A DNA stretch of 64,000 bases from Acidovorax sp. DW039 (GTDB lineage: Bacteria; Pseudomonadota; Gammaproteobacteria; Burkholderiales; Burkholderiaceae_C), in assembly GCF_037101375.1 (NCBI RefSeq), contig NZ_AP029019.1, positions 124,001 to 188,000 on the forward strand. The letters run 5' to 3'. The position numbers and the translations under genes are program-made. Shown here one piece after another: positions 15,549 to 24,511 of the stretch. Position 1 is the stretch's first letter. Each line of letters opens with the position of its first letter. Under the pieces are notes generated by a model. That model made no database searches, had not been told where the DNA came from, and saw nothing but the letters and a program-made list of their open reading frames with translations.

Positions 15549-16388
15549 TCAGTTACCGCGTGCCCGGGATTCGCTGGCCTTGCGGGCCCAGTAGCGTGAC
15601 TTGGCCGCATCACGCGCAACGCCTTCGCCCTTGGCGTACATGATGGACAGGTTTTGCTGGGCATCGGAGTCTCCCTGCTCAGCCGCCTTGGTGTACCAGT
15701 ACACCGCCTGCTTCTTGTCCTGCGCCACCCCTTCGCCGTCATCGTAAGACACCGCCAGGTTGAACTGCGCGCGTGCATGGTTCTGTGCAGCCGCCTTGCG
15801 GTACCAGTCCACGGCCTGCTTGTGGTCCTGTTCTACGCCTTCGCCTTCGTCATAGGCCACGCCCAGGTTGTATTGGGCATCCGAGTCGCCCTGATCAGCG
15901 GCCTTGCGGTACCACTGGGCGGCGATCTTGTGGTCTTTGGCCACGCCCTCGCCCTTGTCGTACGAAACGCCCAGGTTGTATTGCGCCTTGGCCAGCCCTT
16001 GATTGGCCGCCTTGGTGTACCAGTACACGGCCTGCTTGTAGTCCTGTGGCACGCCCTCGCCATCGTCGTAGGACACGGCCAAGTGGTACTGCGCATCGGC
16101 ATGGCCTTGCTCTGCGGCCTTGCGGTACCAGGCCGCTGCCTTCGTGTGGTCCAGCGGCACACCCCGGCCAAAGTCATGCATCAATCCCATGTGGAACTGG
16201 GCTTCTGCGTCGCCTGCCTGTGCAGCAGGTTGCAGCTCTTTGAGGGCCTGGGGGAACTGGCCCTTGTCGTAGGCGCGCACGCCCTCGGCGGTGCCCGCCC
16301 AGGCCCCGCTGGTGAGCAAGGCGGTGCCCAGGCACAAGGCGGTGATCCAGCGGGACAGGACAGGGGTGCGTGATGGCAGGTGTGTCAT
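15549..16388 (-). CDS. Sel1-repeat (TPR-like) exported protein
   Basis: A 279-residue protein with a signal peptide (SRWITALCLGTALLTSGAWA, cleavage near residue 31) and about six Sel1-like repeats of 36 residues, each ending in a form of YxxGEGVxxDxxxAxxWYRKAAxQG. The repeats are nearly identical to each other (for example YDDGEGV, YDKGEGV, YDEGEGV), pointing to recent internal duplication. Sel1 proteins are protein-binding scaffolds, often in the periplasm; no partner is suggested by the neighbours. Confidence 0.9.
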   Translation of the reverse strand: MTHLPSRTPVLSRWITALCLGTALLTSGAWAGTAEGVRAYDKGQFPQALKELQPAAQAGDAEAQFHMGLMHDFGRGVPLDHTKAAAWYRKAAEQGHADAQYHLAVSYDDGEGVPQDYKQAVYWYTKAANQGLAKAQYNLGVSYDKGEGVAKDHKIAAQWYRKAADQGDSDAQYNLGVAYDEGEGVEQDHKQAVDWYRKAAAQNHARAQFNLAVSYDDGEGVAQDKKQAVYWYTKAAEQGDSDAQQNLSIMYAKGEGVARDAAKSRYWARKASESRARGN

Positions 16389-16647
16389 GGTGGTGGGCGG
16401 CGGGGCGCTCCTCGCGCAGCCGCATGGTGGTTTGGAAACAGGTGGAGCGAGTTTGCCTGCGATCCTGCGCCAGGGTGCTCACGTTGCTAACGGTTACATG
16501 CAGTGGGTGTGCAGTTTTTGGCAGAGGTGAGGCGGCAGTGCAAACTGCGCTGTACAGGGGGCGCGTTGCCCGTCCATGGCTGCATTTGACGCTGCCCATG
16601 GCGCTCCTTACGATGCCTATCCACACCCATACAGAGGAGCCGCCATA

Positions 16648-18024
16648 GTGCCCCACTTTTCACGGAATGCGCCTTGCCTGAACCGTTTTGCTGCCCTCGC
16701 ACTGGCGTTGGCTTTGGGGGGCTGTGCGGCACCGCCCCCGCAGCCTCGGTTCAATGCACCGGAAGGTACCCCCACGGCCACCACCTGCCCCAAGGCGGTG
16801 GCTTCCATAGCGCGCTGCCTCTCGGGCCAGGACTCCGCTGGAGCGTATTACCTGATCGCGCTGCCCAACCAGTGGAACGGCCACCTGGTGCTGCACGCCC
16901 ACGGCGGCCCGGCGCTGGGCGCGCCCAAGCCCGAGCGCGCCGTTGAAGACCTGGAGCGCTGGGCCATCATGGTGAGAGCAGGCTATGCGTGGGCAGGCAG
17001 CACCTTCCGCCAGGGGGGCGTGGCAGTGCGCTCTGCCGCGCAAGACACCGAGCGCCTGCGCCAGATCTTCGTGACCCAGGTGGCACGGCCGCAGCGCACC
17101 ATCCTGCACGGGCAGTCCTGGGGGGCCAGCGTAGCGGCCCGTGCTGCAGAGATGTTCACCACGACGGCAGACGGCAAGCGGCCCTACGATGCCGTGCTGC
17201 TCACCAGCGGCGTGCTGGCGGGAGGCTCGCGTTCATACGACTTCCGCACCGACCTGCGCGTGGTGTACCAGTATCTGTGCAACAACCACCCCCGGCCCAC
17301 TGAAGCTGCTTACCCCCTCAACATCGGCCTGCCTGCAGATGCCCACATGACGCAGGCCGACCTGCAAGGCCGCTTGAACGAATGCCTGGGACTGGACAAG
17401 CCTGCGTCCGCCCGCAGCCCTGAGCAGCAGCGCAAGGTCAAAGTCATCACCGATGTGATTCGTATACCGGCCAGCTCTATACACAGCCACATGAGCTGGG
17501 CCACCTTCCACTTCCGGGACGTGGTGCAGAACCGCACCGCAGGCGCCAGCCCGTTTGGGAATGAAGGCGTGTACTACCGTGGCTCTGGCGACGACGCCGC
17601 GCTGAACGCTGCCGTGCTGCGCTACCCGGCAGACCCCACCGCACTGACCCGCTTTGCCCAGGACACCGACCCCACGGGTGCTATTCCTGTGCCCGTGCTC
17701 ACGGTGAAGGGCATCCACGACCCGACTGCATTTGTCGAACTGGACAGCGTGTTCAAAGCCACCATGGACAAGGCAGGCACCAGCGGGCATCTGGTCCAGA
17801 CCTTTACCAACCACAGCGGCCACAGCTACCTGAGCCACCCCACTTACCCCACCCTGATGTCGGCTTTGCTGCGCTGGGTAGAACAAGGCGACAAGCCCAC
17901 GGCCGCATCCATTGCCAGCCAGTGCACTGCATTTGAGTCCCGCTTCGGCAAGGGCTGCGCATTTGTGCCGGACTACCAGCCCGCACCACTGAGCAACCGC
18001 GTGCCTGATCGCAAGAGGCCCTAG
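16648..18024 (+). CDS. Alpha/beta-hydrolase lipoprotein
   Basis: A 458-residue protein. The GTG at 16648 is chosen because GAGGAG lies eight bases upstream and it gives a lipoprotein signal ending LALGGC (Cys near residue 27); the longer upstream reading would bury the signal. The hydrolase nucleophile elbow is GQSWG (in ILHGQSWGASVAAR), with an acid candidate in VKGIHDPTAF and a histidine candidate in NHSGHSYLSHP. HAHGGPALG earlier may form the oxyanion region. An exported esterase/peptidase-like activity is likely; the substrate is unknown. Confidence 0.8.
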   Translation: MPHFSRNAPCLNRFAALALALALGGCAAPPPQPRFNAPEGTPTATTCPKAVASIARCLSGQDSAGAYYLIALPNQWNGHLVLHAHGGPALGAPKPERAVEDLERWAIMVRAGYAWAGSTFRQGGVAVRSAAQDTERLRQIFVTQVARPQRTILHGQSWGASVAARAAEMFTTTADGKRPYDAVLLTSGVLAGGSRSYDFRTDLRVVYQYLCNNHPRPTEAAYPLNIGLPADAHMTQADLQGRLNECLGLDKPASARSPEQQRKVKVITDVIRIPASSIHSHMSWATFHFRDVVQNRTAGASPFGNEGVYYRGSGDDAALNAAVLRYPADPTALTRFAQDTDPTGAIPVPVLTVKGIHDPTAFVELDSVFKATMDKAGTSGHLVQTFTNHSGHSYLSHPTYPTLMSALLRWVEQGDKPTAASIASQCTAFESRFGKGCAFVPDYQPAPLSNRVPDRKRP

Positions 18025-18097
18025 TCCACTGCATCCTTGAAATCGGCGGTGCGCCGGGGCTGCAGTGAACTCGCCCCTTTGCACAGGCTCCTGCTGC

Positions 18098-18785
18098 CTA
18101 CAGCGGCACAACCCGGTTGCCTGCCACCGCGTAAGCACGCGCGTCCTCGGGCAGCGACTGGGCATGGCTGCCCGTAAAAGCGCCAAACGCAGGCAGCACC
18201 AGCAGCCCTGGCTGCCATGCAAAGCAGGGCAGGCGCACGCGGTCTCGGGCAGGGCCGTTCAGCACCACGCACGGGTGCAGGTGCCCTGCCAGCACGGTGA
18301 GCCCTGCCACCTTGTGCGGGTGGTGCGCCGCCAGCACAGGGGCTGACGCAACGGGTGCCCAGGGCTCCTCACGCAGCGCAATGTCCAGATCGGTGGGGGG
18401 GGGTACCGGCATGCCGGTCATGGTTACCCAGTACCAGGTCCATGGCCACTTGGACATGTCGGGCGCGCCAGGCACGCAGTTGCTGCCACAGCGCAGGTTG
18501 TGCGCCGCTGCGCGCATGCAGAAAATCGCCCAGAAACACCAGCCTGCGCGCCGCCGTGTCGGCCAGCAGCGCATCCAGCCGCGCGATGTTGTCCGCCGTG
18601 GTGCCGCTGGGCACGGGCAGGCCCGCATGGCGAAAGCTGGCGGCCTTGCCAAAGTGCACATCGGCGACGAGCAGGCAAGCGGCGTCGGGCCACCACACGG
18701 CACGCCCTGGCAGCAGCCAGAGTGTGGTGCCGCAGGGCAGGGGGAGTGTGCAAGCGCCTGGGATCCGTGCGTTGTTGGTGAGCAT
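18098..18785 (-). pseudogene. pdeM: Ligase-associated DNA damage response endonuclease PdeM, frameshifted
   Basis: The N-terminal half (ADVHFGKAASFRHAG, VFLGDFLHARSG, LGNHDRH: metallophosphoesterase metal motifs) is in one frame and the C-terminal half (PTDLDIALREEPW, AGHLHPCVVLNGPARDRVRLPCF) is in another. The break is at a run of nine G (18395-18403; C9 on the coding strand): removing one base joins HAGTPP to TDLDIALREEPW, the expected PdeM order. So this is a recent frameshift, a phase-variable tract or a sequencing error. The start at 18785 is one of three in-frame choices. Its partners lhr, lig and exo lie at 24.5-30.0 kb. Confidence 0.85.
18395..18403. other. Nine-base G homopolymer at the pdeM frameshift
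   Basis: A run of nine G on the plus strand (nine C in the coding direction of pdeM). Deleting one base restores the full-length reading frame. Confidence 0.85.
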
Positions 18786-19011
18786 GATGGGAGTTGTGCA
18801 GGAGAGCATAGCTGCCACAAATGCAGCGTGCCTGGGCCGTGCAGCGGACTAGATCGGCTTTCCTCAAAAGGCCTTGGAAAGCGGTCACAAAGGGAGTGGC
18901 ATGGTGGGGAGGCCACGACGCCCTGCGTTTTTTGTGGTTGTCAAGTCGCACCGCCTAGTCTTTTTGTGTGAAGCGCGGCATCGATTCACTCGTATACATT
19001 TTTTAAACATC

Positions 19012-19034
19012 TGTGTGGTGACCTCAACCACACA
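19012..19034. promoter_or_regulatory. Inverted repeat in the leader of the RCC1 gene
   Basis: TGTGTGGT (19012-19019), a seven-base spacer, and ACCACACA (19027-19034) lie just after an AT-rich stretch (TATACATTTTTTAAACAT, 18993-19010) and 60 bases before the RCC1 gene. It could be an operator or a leader hairpin. The rest of 18786-19094 shows nothing else. Confidence 0.45.
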
Positions 19035-19094
19035 CGTAGATTGCTTCATAGAAAGACAGCCGCGGACGTCGCCCCACAGGCTGCTGCCTGCCTC

Positions 19095-22000
19095 ATGGGC
19101 ATTCATTCATTTCCTATGCTTGAATTTTCTCTAAACCTCACACCCCCACGCTTGTGTCGCAGCACTTGGCTATCCGCGCTTTTGTTGCGTTTCTTCTGCC
19201 ATTTCTGTGCGTTGACCATGCTGGCCTGTTTCGTTGCATGTTGGAGCAACCATGCCTTTGCGCAACCTGCGCCAGCAACCCTGTTCGGGGAAGGCGTCCA
19301 GCAAGCAGCTCTAGGTGTCGGGCACACCTGTGCTTTGACCACATCGGGGTCTGTCCTCTGTTGGGGAGACAACTCCAAAGGGCAACTCGGGGACGGCACC
19401 ACGACAAATCGCGATGTTCCTACGGCAGTGCAGGGAATCAGTGGCGAAGTGCAGTCGATTGCTACGGGCGCATCGCACACCTGCGCGCTGACCACCGCAG
19501 GCGCGCTCTATTGCTGGGGGGAGAACGCGATCGGTCAACTTGGCAATGGTTCCATGGTGAACAGCAATGTGCCCCAAGCGGTTCAAGGCCTCGCGGGTGG
19601 CGTCTTGCAGGTTGCTACGGGCAATTACTCCACCTGCGCGGTGACCACGGCGGGCGCAGCTATGTGCTGGGGGCAAAACGCTCAAGGTCAACTGGGCGAT
19701 GGCTCTACCACCTTCAGCAATGTTCCCAAGGCGGTGCAGAACCTGGGCAGCGGGGTGCGGTCGATTGCAGCCGGGCTGGAACACACCTGCGCTGCCACTG
19801 CGGCTGGCGCTGTCTATTGTTGGGGCAGCAATGGTTCGGGGCAGCTCGGCAATGGCTCCACGAGCCCAAGAGATGTGCCAGTGGCTGTGGAAAATCTCTC
19901 GGGTAGCGTGCGAAACATTGCGGTGGGCCTGTACCACACCTGCGCAGTGACGGTGGCAAATGCCCTGCAATGCTGGGGAAGTAACACCTATGGGCAATTG
20001 GGCGATGGAACTAGTTCAAACCGCACGACGCCGTTGACAGTGTCTGGTGTTGGAAGTGGCGTTAAGCAGGTGGCAGCGGGTTCCATGAACACCTGTGCAC
20101 TGACCACCAGCGGTGGCGTGTCGTGCTGGGGGACTGCTCTTGGCTTGGGCGATGGGTCTACCAGCAGCCGCAATACGCCGGGGCCTGTCCCAGGGCTGGG
20201 CAACACCGTGCAAATGATTGCAGAGGGCTACAGCCACACCTGCGCAGTCACTACCGCAGGCGCACTTTATTGCTGGGGGCGTAACGACAAGGGCCAACTG
20301 GGCAATCGTTCCTTGACCGATAGCTCTGTTCCGGTCCCTGTGCTGGGCCTCGGCAGCGCGCTGCCGTTGCGTGAGGAAGTAAAGCAGGTTGCCTCAGGGG
20401 CTGAACATACCTGTGGGGTGACCGTGAACGGAGCGGTTTATTGCTGGGGCAAAAACGATAGTGGCCAATTGGGCAACGGCTCCAGCAACGCCAGTAGCAT
20501 GCCTATAGCGGTGTCCGGGTTGTCTCAGGGCGTTTTGTCAATCGTCGTCGGCTCAAATCACACCTGCGCATTGATGGCTGGTGGCACCGTATCTTGCTGG
20601 GGCTATAACGGTAATGGTCAACTCGGCGATGGGACCAATAGCAACTTCAGTTCCGTACCTAAGTCCGTCCAAGGCCTGAGCGAAGCTGTACAGTCGCTGG
20701 CAGCGGGTTATGCACACACGTGTGCGCTGACCACCTCAGGCAAGGTTTTCTGCTGGGGTGCGAACCCCTACGGCCAATTGGGTGATGGCACCCTGAACTT
20801 CAGCAACGCACCAGTCGCTGTCGCAAGCCTGGGTGCCACCGTGCAGTCGATTGCGGCGGGTTACTTTCAAACCTGCGCTGTGACCAACGCGGGCGCCGCA
20901 CATTGCTGGGGGGCGAACTTCTACGGCCAGTTGGGCAATGGAACGGACCATAACAACAGCAGTGTGCCAGTGCCAGTCTCGGGGCTCGGCAGTGGAGTTC
21001 AGGAGATCGTGGCAGGGTCTGAATACACGTGCGCTGTCACGACTTCGGGAGCTGTTTATTGCTGGGGCAGAAACGACATCGGCCAGCTGGGTAACGGCAC
21101 CAGCGCTGCCAGCAATGTGCCAGTGGCAGTTCCTACTTTAAGTAGCGGGGTGCAACGCATCTCTGCAGGGACGACACACACCTGTGCACGAACCTCACTG
21201 GCCGAGTTGTACTGCTGGGGTGACAACACTCTCGGTCAGTTAGGCATCGGGTCCAACACCAGTAGCACTCCTGCCCTGATTACCCGATTAGGTACTGGTG
21301 TGGACTCGGTATCGGCGGGAAGTTCGCATACCTGTGCGCTGACGGTTAGCAAAACGATCTACTGCTGGGGCTATAACGGCAACGGGCAGCTTGGTGATGG
21401 TTCCACGACAAATCGTTCGGCCCCAAGGGCCGTCCAACGATTCGGCCGCAGCACATCACCCATTGTTTCAGGCGACAACCACTCTTGCGGATTGACCGTG
21501 GCTGGCGGTGCTTTCTGTTGGGGCGATAACCGATATGGACAGCTGGGCGATGGCACCGAAACCGACCGAGCCTTGCCCGTGGCCGTTGAAAGCCTGCCCA
21601 GTGGCGTCATCCAGCTTGCTGCTGGCACGCGCCACACCTGCGCGTTGACCTCGGCAGGCGCCGTGCTTTGCTGGGGCAGCAATGGTGCTGGCCAGCTCGG
21701 GGATGGCACCAACACGTTCAGTAAAACGCCAGTCCCGGTATCGGGGTTGTCTGGCGGGGTGCAGTCCATCGCCGCAGGCGGTGATTTCACCTGCGCCGTC
21801 ACCACCGCAGGAGCCTTGCAATGCTGGGGTGATAACAACGCGGGCCAGTTGGGCGATGGCTCTGCCACCAACCGTAACACCCCCACGGCGGTGACCGGCC
21901 TCTCCAGCGGGGTGCAGTCCGTGGTGCTGGGGGGGAATCACGCTTGCGCTCTCACAGATGCAGCCAGCGTCCTCTGCTGGGGCTATAACTTCTCTGGTCA

Positions 22001-24371
22001 ATTGGGCGACGGCACGCAGGTCAACCGGACCAGCCCCGCGGCAGTGGCCGGTCTGGGTGGCGAAGTGCAGGCGATTACTGCTGGCAAGAACCACACCTGT
22101 GTTGTGGCGGGCACCGGTGGGGTCCTGTGCTGGGGCGGCAACTTTGAGGGTCAATTGGGAGATGGCTCGACGACCAGACGCACCACGCCGGTCACGGTAT
22201 CGGGCCTGAGCAGCGGCGTTCAGCAAGTGGCAGCAGGCGAGAACCATTCCTGCGCCGTAACCATCACGGGGGCCACGCAGTGCTGGGGCTCCAATAACGC
22301 AGGTCAACTGGGCGACGGGACCACCTCTAGCCATAGCACGCCGGTAGCGGTGTCAGGGCTTGTCACCGGGTTGCAGACTATCGCCCTCGGTAGCAGTCAC
22401 TCATGCGCGCTCACCACGGGCGGTGCACTCCAATGTTGGGGATACAACCAGTTTGGTCAATTGGGCGACGGCACGTCTACGTCTCGCAGCGTGCCCACCC
22501 GGATTTCCGCAGGCCAAGAAATCACTTTCCCAGACTTGGCCTCGCCAAGCGCTGGCTCTGCCTCTGCGCTGAGCGCTACGTCCAGCAGCAGCCTGGCCGT
22601 GGGTTTTGACACCTGGACGCCCGATGTCTGCACGGTGGCTGGCAATACGCTCACCGTTTTGCCGGGCAAGGTGGGCTACTGGTGTGGTGTGCGGGCTCTG
22701 CAGCCCGGTGGCTCAGGCAGTGACAACTTCCGCTACGTTTCGGCCACGGCACGCTCGCAGTTTGTAATGGTGCAAATCGGTGCTCCGTCCACCCCGACAG
22801 GCCTGGTCGCCACGGCGGGTAATGGCCGCGTGACGCTGAGCTGGACAGCCCCCGCCAGCGACGGCGGAAGTCCCATCCTGCAATACACCGTGACTGGCAA
22901 CCCCGGTGGCAACTGCCAAGTGACCTCCACAACTTGCACCATCGAAGGTCTGACCAATGGCACGGCTTACACCTTCACAGTCAAGGCTACCAACGGTGTG
23001 GGCGACAGCCCGGCGTCAGCCTCTGCCTCAGCCACCCCTTTGGCCAGCGTGCCTGATGCCCCGACGGGTCTTGTCGCTACCGCAGGCAATGGACGCGTGA
23101 CGCTGAGCTGGGCGGCTCCTGCCAGCAACGGCGGCAGCCCCGTCCAGCACTACACCGTGAGCGGCACCCCAGGAGGAAGCTGTCAGGTGACCACCACCAC
23201 CTGCACCATCGAAGGACTGACTCCTGGAACCGTCTACACCTTTACGGTGAAGGCCACCAATACTGTGGGCGACAGTCTTGCTTCGGCCAGCGCTTCGGCT
23301 ACCCCACTGGCCAGCGTACCAGACACCCCGACCGGCCTGGTCGCCACACCGGGCAACGGTCGCATGACGCTGAGCTGGACGGCTCCTGCCAGCAACGGCG
23401 GCAGCCCCATCCAGTACTACACCGTGAGTGGCAGTGCCGGTAGCACCTGTCAGGTGACCACTACCACCTGCACGATTGAGGGGCTGACCAATGGAACGGC
23501 TTACACCTTCACCGTCAAGGCCACCAACGGTGTGGGGGACAGCGCTGCGTCTTCCAGCGTCACGGCGACCCCGCAGGCCAGCGTGCCCACTGCGCCCACG
23601 GGCCTCACAGCCTTAGCTGGAGACCGTGCTGTGCTGTTGACCTGGACTGCCCCTGCCAGCAATGGTGGAAGTGCGTTGTTAACCTACACGGTGACCGGTG
23701 TACCCGGTGGTACCTGCACGGTGAATGCGCCGGCTACGCGCTGCACGATCAACGGCCTTACCAACGGTACCAGCTATACCTTTACCGTGAAGGCTTCCAG
23801 CAGTGTGGGGGACAGTGTGGCCTCGGCCAGCGTGACTGCCGTGCCGCAGGTCTATAGCCAATCCGGCTTGGCACTGCCCGGAGGGGGCACGGCCAGCGTG
23901 CAGATCGGTGCTCCGCCCGGCTGCACGGTAGGTAGCGTGGATATCAACAGCACACTTCCCGCTGCGGCTCCTGCCGGAGCTTCTGCACCAGCGGGTGTAT
24001 TCCGCTTTACCGCAGCAGGTAGTGGTTGCGCATCCACGAACTTGTCCGTGCGCATTGACTACCCAGCAGGCCGCCTGACTGGACTGACGCCCTACAAATA
24101 CGGCCCTGCCACTGCAGGCGCCACGGTCAGTAGCTGGTTTGCCCATGGCAGCATTACCGCCGATAGCATCAGTTACACCGTGGCGGACAACGGAGTGGGC
24201 GATAGTGATCCGAATGCCAACAGCATCAGCGATCCTTTTGCGCCATTGCTGTTGCCTGCAGCGCCAACCGCTGCCCAATCGATTCCCACCTTGAGCGAAT
24301 GGGCGATGGTGCTGATGTCACTGCTGGCCGCTGCGCTGGGGATGGGGGCGTTGCGCAGACGTGGGGCGTGA
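19095..24371 (+). CDS. Giant RCC1-propeller / fibronectin III surface protein with IPTL-CTERM sorting signal
   Basis: A 1758-residue exported protein. After an N-terminal signal segment (LSALLLRFFCHFCALTMLAC, end near AFAQPAP) come 21 RCC1-type repeats of about 50 residues, each with HTCALT and CWGxNxxGQLGDG; 21 is three seven-bladed propellers. Nearly every blade has a paired Cys (HTC and CWG), which suggests disulfides outside the cell. Residues ~1137-1230 are a linker domain, then four FN3 domains (each starting PTGLVA or PTGLTA, ~1230-1585), a C-terminal beta domain, and IPTLSEWA plus a membrane helix and RRRGA at the end: the IPTL-CTERM signal processed by exosortase XrtH-type enzymes. 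Start could also be ATG 19116. It probably acts as an adhesin or extracellular scaffold. It interrupts the repair operon. Confidence 0.9.
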   Translation: MGIHSFPMLEFSLNLTPPRLCRSTWLSALLLRFFCHFCALTMLACFVACWSNHAFAQPAPATLFGEGVQQAALGVGHTCALTTSGSVLCWGDNSKGQLGDGTTTNRDVPTAVQGISGEVQSIATGASHTCALTTAGALYCWGENAIGQLGNGSMVNSNVPQAVQGLAGGVLQVATGNYSTCAVTTAGAAMCWGQNAQGQLGDGSTTFSNVPKAVQNLGSGVRSIAAGLEHTCAATAAGAVYCWGSNGSGQLGNGSTSPRDVPVAVENLSGSVRNIAVGLYHTCAVTVANALQCWGSNTYGQLGDGTSSNRTTPLTVSGVGSGVKQVAAGSMNTCALTTSGGVSCWGTALGLGDGSTSSRNTPGPVPGLGNTVQMIAEGYSHTCAVTTAGALYCWGRNDKGQLGNRSLTDSSVPVPVLGLGSALPLREEVKQVASGAEHTCGVTVNGAVYCWGKNDSGQLGNGSSNASSMPIAVSGLSQGVLSIVVGSNHTCALMAGGTVSCWGYNGNGQLGDGTNSNFSSVPKSVQGLSEAVQSLAAGYAHTCALTTSGKVFCWGANPYGQLGDGTLNFSNAPVAVASLGATVQSIAAGYFQTCAVTNAGAAHCWGANFYGQLGNGTDHNNSSVPVPVSGLGSGVQEIVAGSEYTCAVTTSGAVYCWGRNDIGQLGNGTSAASNVPVAVPTLSSGVQRISAGTTHTCARTSLAELYCWGDNTLGQLGIGSNTSSTPALITRLGTGVDSVSAGSSHTCALTVSKTIYCWGYNGNGQLGDGSTTNRSAPRAVQRFGRSTSPIVSGDNHSCGLTVAGGAFCWGDNRYGQLGDGTETDRALPVAVESLPSGVIQLAAGTRHTCALTSAGAVLCWGSNGAGQLGDGTNTFSKTPVPVSGLSGGVQSIAAGGDFTCAVTTAGALQCWGDNNAGQLGDGSATNRNTPTAVTGLSSGVQSVVLGGNHACALTDAASVLCWGYNFSGQLGDGTQVNRTSPAAVAGLGGEVQAITAGKNHTCVVAGTGGVLCWGGNFEGQLGDGSTTRRTTPVTVSGLSSGVQQVAAGENHSCAVTITGATQCWGSNNAGQLGDGTTSSHSTPVAVSGLVTGLQTIALGSSHSCALTTGGALQCWGYNQFGQLGDGTSTSRSVPTRISAGQEITFPDLASPSAGSASALSATSSSSLAVGFDTWTPDVCTVAGNTLTVLPGKVGYWCGVRALQPGGSGSDNFRYVSATARSQFVMVQIGAPSTPTGLVATAGNGRVTLSWTAPASDGGSPILQYTVTGNPGGNCQVTSTTCTIEGLTNGTAYTFTVKATNGVGDSPASASASATPLASVPDAPTGLVATAGNGRVTLSWAAPASNGGSPVQHYTVSGTPGGSCQVTTTTCTIEGLTPGTVYTFTVKATNTVGDSLASASASATPLASVPDTPTGLVATPGNGRMTLSWTAPASNGGSPIQYYTVSGSAGSTCQVTTTTCTIEGLTNGTAYTFTVKATNGVGDSAASSSVTATPQASVPTAPTGLTALAGDRAVLLTWTAPASNGGSALLTYTVTGVPGGTCTVNAPATRCTINGLTNGTSYTFTVKASSSVGDSVASASVTAVPQVYSQSGLALPGGGTASVQIGAPPGCTVGSVDINSTLPAAAPAGASAPAGVFRFTAAGSGCASTNLSVRIDYPAGRLTGLTPYKYGPATAGATVSSWFAHGSITADSISYTVADNGVGDSDPNANSISDPFAPLLLPAAPTAAQSIPTLSEWAMVLMSLLAAALGMGALRRRGA

Positions 24372-24400
24372 GGCTGGCTCCGTACTGCAGCGCAAGTAAT

Positions 24401-24455
24401 GCAATAGGCTGCTTGCGCTTGATGGATAAGCGCGGGAAGCTATCAAAAATATAGC
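24401..24455. repeat. Dispersed GCGCTT palindromic repeat, copy 3
   Basis: GCAATAGGCTGCTTGCGCTT-GATGGAT-AAGCGCGGGAAGCTATC: core stem GCGCTT (24415-24420) with AAGCGC (24428-24433). It lies between the convergent RCC1 and lhr genes and may serve as their transcript end. Confidence 0.75.
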
Positions 24456-24511
24456 TAACTCCGGGTGCAACCGTTTTGGCGCCCTCTTTGCCCGGGGATG
24501 TCGTCCGGTGA

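Noticed and set aside
19012..19034. Possible riboswitch leader of the RCC1 gene
   Set aside because: Only one short inverted repeat is visible; no known riboswitch consensus was recognised.
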